In this document: one piece after another, positions 1 to 13,500 of the stretch
Numbering within the stretch: the stretch's first letter is position 1
Layout: every line of letters begins with the position of its first letter
From: Siderastrea siderea
Taxonomy: Eukaryota > Cnidaria > Anthozoa > Scleractinia > Rhizangiidae
NCBI GenBank assembly: GCA_964030785.1
Contig: OZ034968.1
Location: 38,237,186-38,301,185, forward strand
Direction of reading: 5' to 3'
DNA length: 64,000 nt
The notes under the pieces: model-generated
Databases searched by the model: none
What the model saw: only the letters and a program-made list of their open reading frames with translations
Told to the model about the DNA's origin: nothing
Position numbers and translations under genes: made by a program

Positions 1-1370
1 AACACGAATCAGCAGTGTTAACACTCGTTCACGGCTAGAGTTTATCGTTCTTCCAAACTTTAACTCGCATTTTTATGACTCCATAGAACCCTGAAAAAAA
101 ATACGTCTCTTCTCGATAAGCAACAACATGCAGTGCAACTTCAAGCTAACAATTTTAATCACAACAAACATCTTGAGCTTACCTGAATCGGCGAGGGTTG
201 CGACCAGTTCAACTTTGCGATCGCCTGATAAACAAAAGCAGAACTCGAAATGAAGAACAAACAAAACATTCCTGCATTATTTTAATAGGTAAAATAAATA
301 ATATTTACTTTCACTAAGCGATTGTCCAAACCCATTTCATGAAAAGAACAACTTTCTTGTTTTTCGTCCGCCATGTTGTTTTTGCACGTGAAACCCAAAG
401 CGCATGACCAGTAGCGTTGGGAAGACTATCAGCTGATTTTGAGATTCGCGGGCTCACACTTTAAAAGCTTCACCTGCCGCGCACTGGGTCAATTTCATTG
501 GTTTTGCAAAACCGCACGTCAATTTTGAGTCGTATTCATAAAAACAAATGACTTATACTTTTAAAAATGCTATACCGAAAAAAATTGAGTCATTAATCAA
601 GCGTGTGCAAACTAATTTTCCTCCAGTACATCAAACAAGAGAATTCAAAAATATTATTTTCCAAGCACATCGACGGAAGCCAGCGAATGGTCTGCTAAAC
701 AAAAGGGCGATTTTCTTTTTTGTACAAGACCTTTAATTTAATGCTTTTAGACGGTAGGTGGCAATTATTGAACCAATCACTTTGCGAAAGTTTATTTCAG
801 TGAGATAAACAAATACCAGCTTCTATGCGCATGTTTAAATTACCGCCCAAAAGATTACAGCTCATTTAAAAATCTCGCCGCTGAGGAATTTTCAGTTCAC
901 GACCATAATCGACGCATAGTAAGTTAGAAGGTGTAGGGCATGATGAAAGCGAAGGTTACGAAAACTTGGTAATATTATATATTACTATATTCCTTCCAGG
1001 TTTCTGAATTGTAGAAGGCAGACATGTAGATACACTTCTATAGTCACATTTTATTCAGTAGAAGTGCTTTCAGTGTAGTTATCGCCACACGTTATCTCAC
1101 CTTACATGAAAAAGCATCTGGCGTAGAAGTTTTAATTTGTATTTTCTTGGCTTCTCGAGGAGAGAATACAAACTTTGGGTCTGGATATTGACTTAGTAAC
1201 GGGTGGTAAATTTACTTAACGACCGTAAAGTGCATTCATGGATTGACTTGGTAGTTAACACAATCCTAAACGTGTTTGCGGAGATATATTGAAGAAACAA
1301 GAAGACGATTTGGACGATTCATTAGCAGGAAGGCTGTTGAAACTGGCCTCAAGCGATTTATAGAAAGAAA
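1..1370. other. Upstream sequence of TRP gene A, no gene seen
   Basis: No reading frame here looks coding on either strand; short open frames lack family motifs and splice partners. The sequence is AT-rich and presumably holds the promoter and 5' untranslated region of the channel gene that starts at 1371. I found no clear TATA box or CpG-type promoter. Confidence 0.4.
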
Positions 1371-4300
1371 ATGACGGCAAATGGAAAGATAAATAGGAAT
1401 AAAGTGATTCCCGTTCAACTGACGGTGGAGGAAGAGCAGGGCTTAGTGGAGGAAAACAAAGGCGCACAGGCCTCTGTATCCGTTGACAATGAGGAAAGAG
1501 AGAGCCCTGATGTATCAAGAAAAATACGGATAGTTTCACCTTTAAAAGCTGCGGGACAAGCGAAAGTTACAGTGTCAAAGTGGAGGAAATATGCTAGAAA
1601 GAGAAGCGATATTTCTGCTTGGCGCGAATATCAGAAAGCGCGAATCGATTTTCCAACCATTCGTGAAAGCATGAGATTAAATCACCACCGCATGAATGCG
1701 GCGCAACTTAGCGATCTGGAAGAACTTGTGGAGATAACCGCTCAGGAAAAACACAGGAAAGACGGAGGGGTCTCAACGGTCAGCTCGCCCAGTAGAGCTC
1801 TGCTGTATTATTTTGCCAAGCTGGCTGCTTCAACTCGGGAAGAAGAGGTTATTGACTTGGAGTTCGTCGAGACGCTTATTGAGAACGGCGCGTCCGTCAA
1901 CACGGCTGATCGGCACGGACAGACATTGCTTCACGAGGCAGCTAGACAGTGGGACCCATCTGTAGCCAGGCTACTTCTTGAACGAGGTAAGGGAGAATAT
2001 TATGATATTCATGTCTCGCTACAAGAAATTAAATTTAAGTGACACGAACTCCATGATCCTTAAATTTTACGTTCCGGAAAATAGAGGGATTTTCAAATAC
2101 ATCAGATCAAATAATCATGGCTTAAATTAGTTTTTAACAGATTCAGAATCAGAATTTCGGATTGTACTCTTTAAACACGGGTAAAATCATGGATCTACTT
2201 TTCGACTGAGAGATTTATTACCAAGCAGTGTTCTTTGCGGTATACTTTTTCGACAAAGAAATGTGCTTTATCCCATTAATATAAAGACATAGGTATTACT
2301 ACATATCGTGGTGAAAACTAACAGATCAATAAAAATGATCTAGTTTTCTACTAAAAATGTTTTCGTAAACATTTGAGATGAACTATGTTCAAAGTTACAA
2401 AGTTACAAATAGAAAATCAACTACAACATTTAGCCCACAGCTAGCCACGACTGTCAATAACACCTATCTTGATTTTAATCATTTAAAATAAGTGAAATTA
2501 AGAAAATGATAAGATAAAAAGGAAAAGGAAATTAAAAGCGTTACCCCCGACTGTTTTGCAATAAGCAGTGAAAACTAAGGAATGTATATGTCATGGCACT
2601 TGAGGAATTTACGGTCAATATTTTTTATGTACCAGGGTAAAAAACAAAAGCTAAAACTTAAGATTTTTGGAAAAAATTGCCGCAAAACTTTATTTTCATC
2701 ACAACTGAACAGCTACAGCCTGTGAAAAAACTGCAAATAACTACGCGAGTCTTATCAAAAAATTTTCTTCAGAACAGATGCTACGATTAAATCGAATGTA
2801 TGTCACATTTTGTCTTTGTCATAATCGCAATTTCTGTACTGTTTTTGTTATAAAATTTTTGATAAATTTTAACTTTAACCCGAGATTTCCGTTTTTAACA
2901 ACATTAGGGGTGACTGCCTTGAGGCAAGAATTCAATTCTTATTTTAGTAGCTTAGTTTGATTAAAATGTTTTAACGGGTGGGGTCTTAGTTGAACATACA
3001 AATACTGAGACCTCATTTGAATGTTGTGTTTTTATTACTTTTAACGAACTTCGTAATTTTTTCACCAAATTCTCCATTTATACTTAATAGTCATATCAGG
3101 TAAGCCAAAATTGTTATTATAAATACCTATGTATTGGCAGCCAGTCAATTCAAAATATCTGTCAGTCCTTGCAAAACAAATTAGTAAATTGGCAATCAGT
3201 CCGAGATGAAAAAATAATTTGCTATCCATGCATTAGCAGATGTTTTCGTTCCTACGAAAAAATATCTAGTCATGCTGCGAACTATAAAATGAAAAAGACA
3301 CAGACTTGATATATTAAGTGACTTCAGTGACTTGTGCGCTTGGAAGAAACAAAAATCTTTTACTCTTACGAACAGAAGAACAATTCCGGCAGTCGTTACT
3401 TTAAAAATATTTTCTCGTAGCGTTACTAAGTAAAGACATTTTTTGTTTATTTGGTTTTTCACTTTATTATATCAGATAGGTGTGGTTGTTACTGACCAAA
3501 ATCGATTCACGCCTCACGACACCAAAACTAGTTTCTATTTTTACGCTTGGCTTCGCAAAAATTTCACAGTTTGACACCCATACTTAAAAATCGGGTGTGT
3601 AACAAAGTCTTATGAGTTTGTGGATGAAATCCTAAAGCGTGACCATTCAAAATGAAAGCAATTGAGAAGTACTTTCCTGTGGTACTGTTTATAAGATGGA
3701 GAAAGTGGTTCTAACAATTGAGTGTGTGGATGAAATCCTAGGTCTGATGCGACCCCTTCAGGATTTGAACTTTTCATTAAGATATCATTTACTTCTGCCT
3801 TGTCTTCTCTTCTAGTAAGACTGATCGACAATCTGATCCAGAAAAACGTCTACACTTTTTTGTTCGGTACAATCGCTTGCGTGTTCAAGGATTTTGTTTT
3901 TGACCGTTTTGATCTGCGTTGGGGCATGTTTGCCTGCTGGTCTTTAAAAGGGTCCTGCGTTCTGAAATACTGAGCGAAATTGACCCGAAAACGGCTGAAA
4001 GATATTCGGGGCTAGTACTGAAATATAGTATAAAAATATTATTTACCATAGAATTCCGAAAAAAGTCACCCTCCCCAGAGATTAAAGTAACTCGATCCTT
4101 TCCAGTAATTTCCAAAAGTATAATCCCCCGGAATATACCCCCCCCCCCCCCCACATGGTTCTAGTCTTGACCACAGTAGTAAAGAACTTTATAGTAGAGT
4201 ATATACTATATATGTGAGGTAATAGCTCTGTATTGGGTATAATTCTATAAAGTATATTAGGGTATCTTACACTTTAGAATCGGGGAATCGAGGAGGAGAG

Positions 4301-7300
4301 AGAGCTTTTGAAGCCGGTAAATAATTAACCAAAAGTTTCTCACGATCGAGTTTTCCTTGTTCAGTGAGTTCATTGTCTTCTAATGCTTAAGTATTTCTAG
4401 CTTTCTAAAAGCAGCAACCATACGGCCGATCCGAAGTTAGAAAGTACGCCCACCCCAGGCCTGATAATCCCGAAGTAAAGAGGACCGTTAGTTTTGCAAT
4501 TCTATGCGGTGTCTTGTCTGAATACGGGGTAGGTTTCAAGGGTCAACATTTGCTGAGTCTGGTCCAGGCACTAAAATTGTGCGGAGCATCGAAAAGGCGG
4601 AACACCAATAAAAGAAAGTATTTATTGCTATTCCTCTCTTGTCTTTTCTTGTAAACCTGCATCTGAAGGCATGGGACAGGGTACAGAAAATTAAGGCATG
4701 GGTCCTCCAGTTATTTCACAAAAAGTAAGGGGGTGGTCTAACTTTTGATGAATTTAGCATAAAGCGGATTAAGCTGAGGATACACTTACAGGCTGAAAGT
4801 TGAAGAACCTTAAATTTTTTTTTTAGGATCATATCTTGCCACGTGACCAATTAAGGGTATTTTTCGCTCAAAAACCTTCAGTTGGCAAAGTGGCACCACT
4901 TTTCATAATTTTCTGGAGGCTGCAATCGTCTAAATATTGTTAAGGCCACTACTATATTAATTCTGTGCCTGGACCTTTGAAGAAAATTTAACATAAATCC
5001 TGTACGCAATGTTCCGAAGAGTACCTGGCAAAACTAAAGTGCGTTGCTCGGCTATAAACCTAATGCCACTTCTTTTCCCACAGGAGCCTCTCTCAATCAG
5101 CCTGATAAATATGGCCGCACCCCGCTGCACGTAGCTGCAGCAGTAGACTATCCAGAAATGGTTCAGTTTCTCGTGCAGCGGGGAGCGGACATTCACGCTA
5201 AGACAGTCAAAGAACTGCAGACACCTGTACACTTTGCCGCACGAAATGACGCGTCTTCATCGCTAAAGATGCTGATGAAGTGTGGTGCAGATATAACAGA
5301 CAAGGATTTCAAACAGAGAACAGCTCTACAGGTCTGTAGCACTCAGAAAACCGGTGGCTAGTTTGTTGGCTGCGTCAGTGATTAAAGCTCTGAATACTTA
5401 GTTTTCATGAAACCGTAAAATAAGCTGGCAAGCAAAATAGTGGGTAAAGAAATTTCCTTTCTTTCCTGCGTACTGCTAGAATCAGCAAAGCGCCCTGTAG
5501 GATGATAGAAGAAGAAAGGTGGTAATTTTTTTCTTTGTCCCACGCTCGTGACATACCGTAATATTCCATCCGTTTCTTGTTTCTTCGCCGAGCTTAAAAT
5601 TTACAATCTTTCTCCTGGGTTGTTGGGGTAATTGTTGAGTGTGACATTGAGTTGGAGAAAGTCTGGTGTCTGTCTCTTTGCTTTAGCCATTGAGGCTTGC
5701 TGGAATACTCTTGGGTACACACTGGTGTAGGCAGCAGTGTTTATTCATCGTCTCTAATGTTCTCAAACCTCGTAAATTTGGCCCATTTCTACGTACTTTA
5801 AACCACCTCAAAGATAAAGCCTTTTTGTAGTATCAAGTCAATTAGAACCAGCGAGCAGTCTCTTTCATTCTTCCAACCCTTGCCTCCGCCCCCCTCCCTC
5901 CGCAAAAACCTGATAGCAGGCTAAGTGAGCTAATGTGTAATCACAATGCGCTCTCGTTTCAGGTTGCAGCGGAATTGGATCGATCTGACACGGCGAGATG
6001 TCTGATAGAACGGTCATCGGAAGCTAATGTAGCTGACGACAGCGGCATGACAGCTCTTGTGTTGATGATCACCAAGATGCCTAACGTGGTGAGTGGAGTC
6101 AGTCTGTCAATAACTCTAACACACGAGCATGCACCTCGCGAGTCTTGCGCGCTCTAGCGAACGCACACGAGGCACACACGAGTATATGTGAACATCGCTT
6201 GCGAAAATCGTTTGCGAAAGGCATGTACCATACTTTTGTGTGAACATTGTTTGCGTTTGCTTTTGCATCACATTTAAACCAGGCTATAGCGACTAAAAAG
6301 AGTTTTCAAGATTTGATTTGAAGCAAGCTGAACGCCACGCGTTGAAGAGAGCAATCATTTCTTACCAATTTACCTCAGGTTCAAGTCCAAGACTCTACAT
6401 CGAATGTGCCCTAAGTTTGTTATTGGTCTTTGGTTGTTCTAGCTTTTTTTCGGTAAGAAACTCGCCTTAGACATTCGGTTTTCCCTCCTGTGCACAGTTT
6501 TTGCCGCACATCCGATTTTAGGACTCACCCTATGCTTACGGTTTTCTTAATAGCCTGCGAGCGGGCTCATTTGTTTGGGGACTTTGCACGCGACAATCTT
6601 GGCGGCGAAAGCCGCCATTTAATTTGGGAGTCAGCGAGCGAAGCGAGCCAGCGAAAGGAATGGGGCGCTCAAATGGCGGCTTTCGCCGCCAAGATAGCCG
6701 CGCAAAGTCCTCAAACAAGTGAGCCTGCTCGCAGGCTATTTTCTTAAGGGCTCAATGTCTCGTCATATTTATATGCTTTAAAAGACATGCTTATTTACTT
6801 GTGGGATGTTATTTTTTTTTTGGAGTCTAACTTCAACACATGCACCATGGCACGGTTGTAATGCCACTAGGCTTTCGTGTTTTTTTTTTTCGGTCCACCC
6901 TGGCTTTTTATTCCGTCCGCCAACAAAAGTAACCAATATTTGAAAATTCCAATGAAGTTGGGACACAGAGGACCCGCAGAAAACCACTTGTGGTTTTCTT
7001 ACTGTCACAATTTCTCACTTGAATATTACAAATTTTGTTCTTGCAGGCGAAAGAGGCCTTAAACCAATTCTATTCCACTGACCGCGCGAACAGAAAGCAG
7101 TTCTTCCACTTAAACTTCCTTGAGCCTCCAGTACCGACCTGTATGAGCAGCGGATGTGCCAAGACAGCACTAGAAGTTATCGTTCAACTCAAGCAGTTTG
7201 AGTTAATCATGCACCCTGTTATACAGAGACTCATTGCAGTGAAGTGGAATTACTTTGGAAAGCGAGGAGCCTGGTTACAAGTCATAACAAACCTGTTTTT

Positions 7301-8534
7301 CGTGATTCTGTGGACCGTCCTTGGCGTCACCACACCATATAAGGCGAGTGAGATTTTCAATCCAATCGAGAAGAAATGGTGGAGGGTGGTGTTAGCTGCT
7401 ATAGCGGTGTTGATGACGCTAAACTTCATCAGGCAGGAAATCATGGAATACTTCGCTTCTAAAAGAGAACACCGGCTCTGGGTAAAATGGCGAGAAGAAG
7501 AACTGAGACGTGATTTGGAGTTTTGTCATCCTAGATGGCCTGGGGAGAGGTTGTACCTTATGCAAGAAATGGACTCGTTACATCATCAGGAACCATCTTA
7601 CCTAAAAGATGCCTGGAACTTTTTCGACTGGCTTGCCTATTTCATGATTCAAGCTTCCGTAGCAACCCTCCTCATAGCTTATCTCCATGGTAACCAAATG
7701 GCGCTGACAATACACGTGAACATTCTCTCTGCGACACTTGTGGTGCTGTGGATTCGCCTGATGAAGTACGCACGCGCATTCACTGCCTTGGGACCTTTTG
7801 TAGTCATGCTGGGTCACGTGATTTATGATGTACTCAAATTTGGGTTTCTGTTCTTTATATTCTACATTCCGTACGCGGCATCGTTTTGGATGGTGTTCAG
7901 TCAACAAGAGGTAGACGGATATTCCGCCATTACGGATCTTCTGTATAGCATGTTTAGAATGACTGTTGTAGACGAGTATAACTTCGATGAACTGTCCAAA
8001 GCCAAGCCTATTATGGCTAAGGTACTTTGTGGCACGTACATTGCAGTCTCGGGCGTGATTTGTTTGAATCTCTTCATTGCTTTGATGTCAGATACCTTTC
8101 AGAGAGTTTACGACAACGTGAGAGCAAATGCAGTAATGCAACAAGCTAGTACCATCCTCTCCCTGGAGAAAAACCTGTCGGTTTCCAAACGACGCGCATT
8201 CACAAACTACGTCTACACCAGATGCAACCCGGAAGAGTTGTACTACGACGACGATTCGTCCGAGGGCGAAGAGAGAGATTTGCAACGGATGACACATCAA
8301 ATTAAGGAGCAAGTCGACCACATCTACATGCACATTAACGAACAGGATAACGAACGGAGAAAGAAAGGGAACGGCTCTTCAAATGACCTGCACAAACTGC
8401 GCGAAGAAGTGAAGAAATTAGAACAACAACAAAGGGCGTTTACAGCGCAGTTTCACAATCAGATCGCAGAAGTCAAAGATATGCTAGGAGATGTTATTCA
8501 TACCTTAGGAAAACGCAAAAAGAAGAAGCACTGA
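1371..8534 (+). CDS. TRP-type ankyrin-repeat cation channel, gene A
   Basis: Four coding exons: 1371-1986, 5084-5331, 5963-6088 and 7047-8534, giving 825 residues. Junctions are CGAG/GTAAGG, ACAG/GAGCC, CTACAG/GTCTGT, TTTCAG/GTTGC, AACGTG/GTGAGT and TTGCAG/GCGAA, and phases (1,0,0) match. About residues 160-330 form five or six ankyrin repeats (for example YGRTPLHVAA), partly split by introns. The last exon carries six hydrophobic segments near 407-427, 442-459, 521-543, 549-569, 584-614 and 654-678, a pore loop near 622-638 (FRMTVVDEY), and a post-S6 helix starting DTFQRVYDN. A charged coiled coil ends the protein (about 776-816). This layout fits a TRP channel acting as a tetramer in a membrane. 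Subfamily is unresolved; TRPA-, pyrexia- or TRPV-like are all possible, and the ligand or stimulus cannot be read. Start chosen at the first ATG; it aligns with RNKV near the start of genes B and C. Confidence 0.88.
3612..3741. repeat. Diverged direct repeat of a dispersed element
   Basis: The phrase GTGGATGAAATCCTA occurs twice, at about 3618 and 3727, in intron 1 of gene A, with similar following sequence. I read it as a degraded dispersed repeat. A run of C at 4139-4153 lies further along the same intron; the rest of this 3.1-kb intron shows nothing I can name. Confidence 0.4.
6551..6738. mobile_element. Mutator-like MITE with 9-bp target duplication
   Basis: A 188-bp foldback element in intron 3 of gene A. 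It opens TAGCCTGCGAGCGGGCTCA and closes with the near-exact inverse TGAGCCTGCTCGCAGGCTA. The host sequence TTTTCTTAA occurs immediately on both sides (6542-6550 and 6739-6747), a perfect 9-bp target site duplication. A 9-bp duplication is typical of the Mutator superfamily. Arms continue inward (GGCGGCGAAAGCCGCC and its inverse). There is no coding capacity, so movement would depend on a transposase elsewhere. A second member sits at 39349-39488. Confidence 0.85.
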
Positions 8535-10514
8535 CGATTGCAATATTTGTAGGACAGATTTTTTGAGAACTAGGTACTTGAACTTTAGCTTTCAGTACTA
8601 AGGGGAGTTAAGATATCCGACTAGGCCTTGGACGAATTGGTCCAACATTTCCATTTAACACTGTTTAATTCAACATGTTAGGCGCGTTTAGTCACCGTGT
8701 TACAAGTTGTTGGAAGATATTGATTCAACTTTCTTTTGTCTTCAGGTGTGAAAAGCTTTTCTGAATTCGTTTGGCCACCTATTTCAACATTGCACATCAT
8801 AAAGCATTTCTATTCAACAATGCGGATGAATGACGTTGAATCAGTTTGAGTGAGGCCTAAGTTTGCAATATGTCTGATACAACTTTAAAGGCTTGTAAGT
8901 TCGGCTTATATGCTGGCTTAACCGCGAACCAAAATTCCTCCAATTAAGTTATCTTGTGTTAATTTTAGACGGTGTCTTGTCTTGGACTAGTTTTCTATGG
9001 AAAAGAAAAGAACATTAAATTACTTCTAACTATGCAGTAATATAATATAGTCGACAAGATAAGGATGCCTGAATTACTACACTTGTTGCACCCGAAAAAG
9101 TTGTAGAGACAGAGATCATGAGGTCATTGAACAATGAACTGTCACTTATTCAAATGTTATTTAATCTAAAATTATGGATATGTAATGAGTGTTCTAATTC
9201 GCTTGTTGTTAATATAGGCTACTTAATACTCAGTTTTTAAATTACAAAAAACATCTTCCATGAATACTATAATATATAAAAGTGAACTGCCTCTTTGCAT
9301 TACTACAGCTCCTTTGTGTTAAAATAACTCCCTGTAACCACGGAAGTAAGATTATAATTTTGCGTGGTATAAAAATTGGTGTTTCAATGGAAAGCAATAC
9401 GACTTCTGTAACCAACAGCTTGAATATGCAATTACTACAGACAACAAAACTTGTTTTGATGTTATATATACTTTGAATAAGATAAAGCTACCCTCCTTAA
9501 GATATCATACAAACGAGTGTCCAGATACATGGGTATATCATTTATTTTTGATCTACGGTTTTAGTAAAAAAAAGTTTCAAACTGAGGACTGGTCAAAGAC
9601 ACGACCTTGATCTCAGTCGACAGGTGAACTGGTGTATAGCCGATAACGAACTCGAAAATAGGTTTCTTATATTTTATACATTATATACAACCAGAAACTC
9701 ATATAATAATAACCGCCCTCACCCCTGCCCAACCTAGATAGAAACGTTTTCTGGGATTTCAAAGGCTTCCTTATTCATATTCAATGTGGTCTTCTTCACG
9801 TTAAATTTAAAATCCTGGAATTCTATTGAGTTCTTTGTTCTACGGGAATGTCTAGTTTCCACAGGCTCTTACGCGCTTATTGAGTGACTGTAGGATAGCA
9901 CGAAGGCGACTTAGACACATCTTCTCGCTGAGCTCAACGGGTGATGTCACATTTCATTTCGTGACAAGGACTTACTGAGAAGAAGGTTGGGCAATATCTA
10001 GTTTACAAGCGGTGCAGATAATCGGGACGGGACAAAGACGTCAGGGACACAATATCGGCACGAGCAAAACTTTTCGCTCGTGCCAATTATGCGCGCCAAA
10101 AACCTTCGGCCCCTCCCGATTGCTTGCCCCCTCTAGTTGTTGTTGTTGTTGTTGCTTTTTTTAAATAACGGCAGCTGGCACAGGGGAGTCATCAGTTTCA
10201 TCGTCATTCGGGGTTAAATTCATCGTGCAAATCTAATTTCACTGCGTTAATGGCCTAACAAAGCGACATGCGATCTTCTTACGTGTCTGGTGAGATTTTG
10301 TCCTCTGGTCAAAAGCCGAAAATGGTCGCCTGGTGCTAAATGATGCTCATAATCGTCCTCCGGAAAACGAAGCATACACGAAGTGTTGGTGCTGCCTGTG
10401 ATGGTCACGGTAATGTTGTATGCAGCGTTCCTCTTGAGGACATTAAATTAAAAAAAAAAAACTTGTCACTAAACTTTGCTATAAATGTCATTCATCTTGT
10501 GTTCTTCTTGTATT
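8535..10514. other. Tail-to-tail spacer between TRP genes A and B
   Basis: Genes A and B converge here, so this stretch should hold both 3' untranslated regions. From about 8640 to 8850 there are several CAACATG/CATGTTG-type words like those at 24006-24480 and 31780-31860, suggesting an old dispersed repeat. No coding sequence was recognised. Confidence 0.4.
10136..10154. repeat. (GTT)n microsatellite
   Basis: About six tandem GTT units in the spacer between genes A and B. Similar triplet tracts occur at about 20027-20100 (ATT/ATC type) and 20373-20391 (GTT). Confidence 0.85.
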
Positions 10515-13500
10515 TCATGTGTCGCGTTCTTCTGCAGACTTCATCAAACTTTCTTTTAGTCTGGCAATATACTCGTCCCTTGCCGCTTGGCCAGACAAGG
10601 CGATAGCTCTTCTTCGCTGCTTTTCTGTTGAATCTCCCACACTTTTGTCAAAATCAGACACCTCCGTGCCATCTTGAAAGACTTTACTTCTGGGACTCGC
10701 AACTGCTTCTGCGTCTTCTCTGTTCATCTCAACAATCTGGACATCGCCTGTGCTACTCAATTCATCTTCTGGTCCAGAACTTGGAGCTTTCTCGTTTCCC
10801 TCGCTTGGGCTACTTGATTCATCTTCTGGTCCAGGACTTGGAGCGTTCTCGTTTCCCTCGCTTGGGCTACTCAATTCATCTTCTGGTCCAGGACTTGGAG
10901 CGTTCTCGTTTTCCTCGCTTGGGCCACTTGATTCATCTTCTGGACTAGGACTTGGTGCTCTTTCGTTTTTCTCCTTGTTTTTGTCTTCTTCGACGCTAAC
11001 TACATAGGCCTCCAAGTCTTCCACTCGAGCCATCAGGTGCTGCTCATATTTACCATAGCGCGAGATAACGCCTTTAAACTCAATTTCCAGTTGGTCAAAG
11101 CGAGTGTTGATGCTTCCCTCCAGCACGCTACTCCTCAATTTGGCGTCCGTCTCAAGAGTTTCGAATCTCAAATCCATGGCGCTTTCAAGACTTCTAAACT
11201 TCTCTTCCATGGTATTCTTCAAGCTGGTCACTTCTTCCTTGACGCTGGTTATTGCTATCATCTGTTCATTTCCGTGCTTCTTCAGAAGTGAAGAAAAGCG
11301 CTCTAGCAACTTTTTCATCTCGTTTTGGGACTGTTTTAGGAGACTGATGTCTTCCAGCACTGCATCGAACTCGCTTTTCTGGACTCTTCCAAACTTTTTT
11401 CCTCCAAGACGATCGCTCACAATGGTATGGACCAAGGCAATCTTTTCCTTTTGTTTTCCGTTCTGGTTTTCTTCGTCGGATACAATCACAAGGTAGTCGC
11501 ATTCTTCCGGGCAGCTCATGGTTCGGATATGTTCTCTGTACCGTCTAACGGTCTTGTCAGAAGCACCCGACTCCAAATCTTGCAGAAGGTGCGCACGTTG
11601 CATAGCTGCCGTGGCACGTGCGTTGTCATAAACACGTTGGAAAGTATTCGACAGCAACGCAATGTACAAGTTCATCAAAACAATAGCGGCGATAATAAGA
11701 AAGGTTCCACACAGTACACGTGCCATGACAGGGGCGACTTCTTCCATCTGTTCAAAGCCATAGTTGTCTGCCAGTGGATATTGAAGAATAGTATAAGCTA
11801 GGTGGAACACGGAGTCGTAACCTTCAACAGGATGCCCAGAATTACCACCAAACAACATCCAAAAAGCAACCGCATAAGGGATGTAAAACATGGCTGTAAC
11901 AAAGCCCCATCTGATTGTATCCCTGAGAATGTTATCCAAAATTACCACAAATGGACCTTGTGTCGGGAATGGTCTTGCGAACTTGAGCAGTCTTATCCAG
12001 ACCAAAATGATGGTGCATGCGAGGATCCGAATGAAAACATCGTTGTACTTATTTTTGAGGACGATGACGTTGATAACATGTAATGTGATGACGATTATCA
12101 ACATCAGATACGTCACCCAGTCAAGATAATTCCATTTGTCTTGGAAATAAGTCCTTTGGCGTCCCTCGACCTGCTGAATGCGCTGCTTAATACACGTTTT
12201 TTCCTGGCTCCATCGTGGATGACAGTATTCCAAATCGCGCATGATTTCTTTCTTTCTCCAAGAAACGAACCTTTTGTTTTCTCGTCTCGACTGGTAGAAC
12301 TCTTCTACCTCTTTCCTGATTTCGTTGAACGTTAAAATTACAATGAGTGCCTCCAGGGGTATTCGCCAGCCGTTCTTGCTGAAAGGAACGTAGTAATTGC
12401 TCCCGTTGGTAGGATGAGTAATTCCAAGAACGGTGTACGCCACAGTAAGTAAGATGTTCAGAAAGATCCCCATCCAAGCCCTCAATCCGAAAAACCTCCA
12501 TTTGACTTCCATCAGTCGTTGGAATATCGGATGCATTATCAACTCAAAGCAGTTCATTTCCACAATTGTTTGCAAGGGTGATGTGGCAACCGAGCGATTT
12601 TGTGTGTCTGGTGGGTCGCAGTAGTCGAGGAAGTTGAGATAATATCGTTGCTTGCGGTGAGATTTGTCCGTGATATGGAACTGATCCAATGCTCGAAGTG
12701 CCTAAGAAGTAGAGAAAGCCGTGCTATCAATTATGGCGATAGCCAAAATAATACATTTCGCCATCCTACGCAAATAATGCAATGGACCATTAAGGAAAAT
12801 TGGTATACCTATACACTTCATTGTGCGGTTGCCTGCTAACCTTCCAAGGAAAGACGATTGTTATAAACGAGTCTTACTCACCACACTGGGCATTTTTGTG
12901 ACCATTAGAGTCAGTGCTGATAACCCGCTGTCGTCCCGCGTCCCAGCAGATGCACCTGCTTCTATCAAAATACCGGCACATACGGCACTGTTAGTTTCCG
13001 CTGCGAGCTGGAGAAAAAGGTCAACATTCCGATTCAGATAACTTCTGGACTTAATAAATCTACTTCTCTTAAGAGAAAGTGCATAGAGAGGATCTTGAAC
13101 GAGAAATAAAAAAGACGACACTAGCTGCAATCAAGATTCCAAGTTCAAAATAAAAGTGGAAACTGTTAATGGGTTCGTATGCCTGACTTCTGTTCTGCGT
13201 CAAGCAGGTTTGTCATCTACTATGGAGTCAACGGTATGTGAAAATTTCTTGCAGCAGAAATGTTTCCCTTTTTAAAAGTAACACCATTTCGGACGTCGCT
13301 TTAAAAAAATCCGGTGAGCCAATAAGCCAATGGTGCGATTACAAGTTACAATCCTACTGTCATCTTCTTCTGAAAGTAATAGGCAATTAAAAGAACAAAA
13401 TAATTAAGGTCCCCAGAGGAAAAACTTAATTGCAAACAATGATAGATGTTAAAGCAATATATAATTAAAACCTTCCCATAAACTCATCTACTTAAAAAGT

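Noticed and set aside
1255..1539. Minus-strand frame overlapping the start of TRP gene A
   Set aside because: It lies opposite the gene A N-terminus and has Ser/Pro-rich content expected of an antisense shadow.
7602..8333. Histidine- and valine-rich minus-strand frames within gene A's last exon
   Set aside because: They are antisense to the continuous TRP membrane exon.
10759..10986. CRISPR-like array of regular repeats
   Set aside because: Repeats are directly adjacent without spacers, lie in frame within a coding exon, and the genome is eukaryotic.
10628..11007. Plus-strand open frames with Ser/Gly- and Leu-rich repeats
   Set aside because: They are antisense shadows of the 57-bp repeat in the tail of TRP gene B; the minus-strand frame is continuous with the channel.
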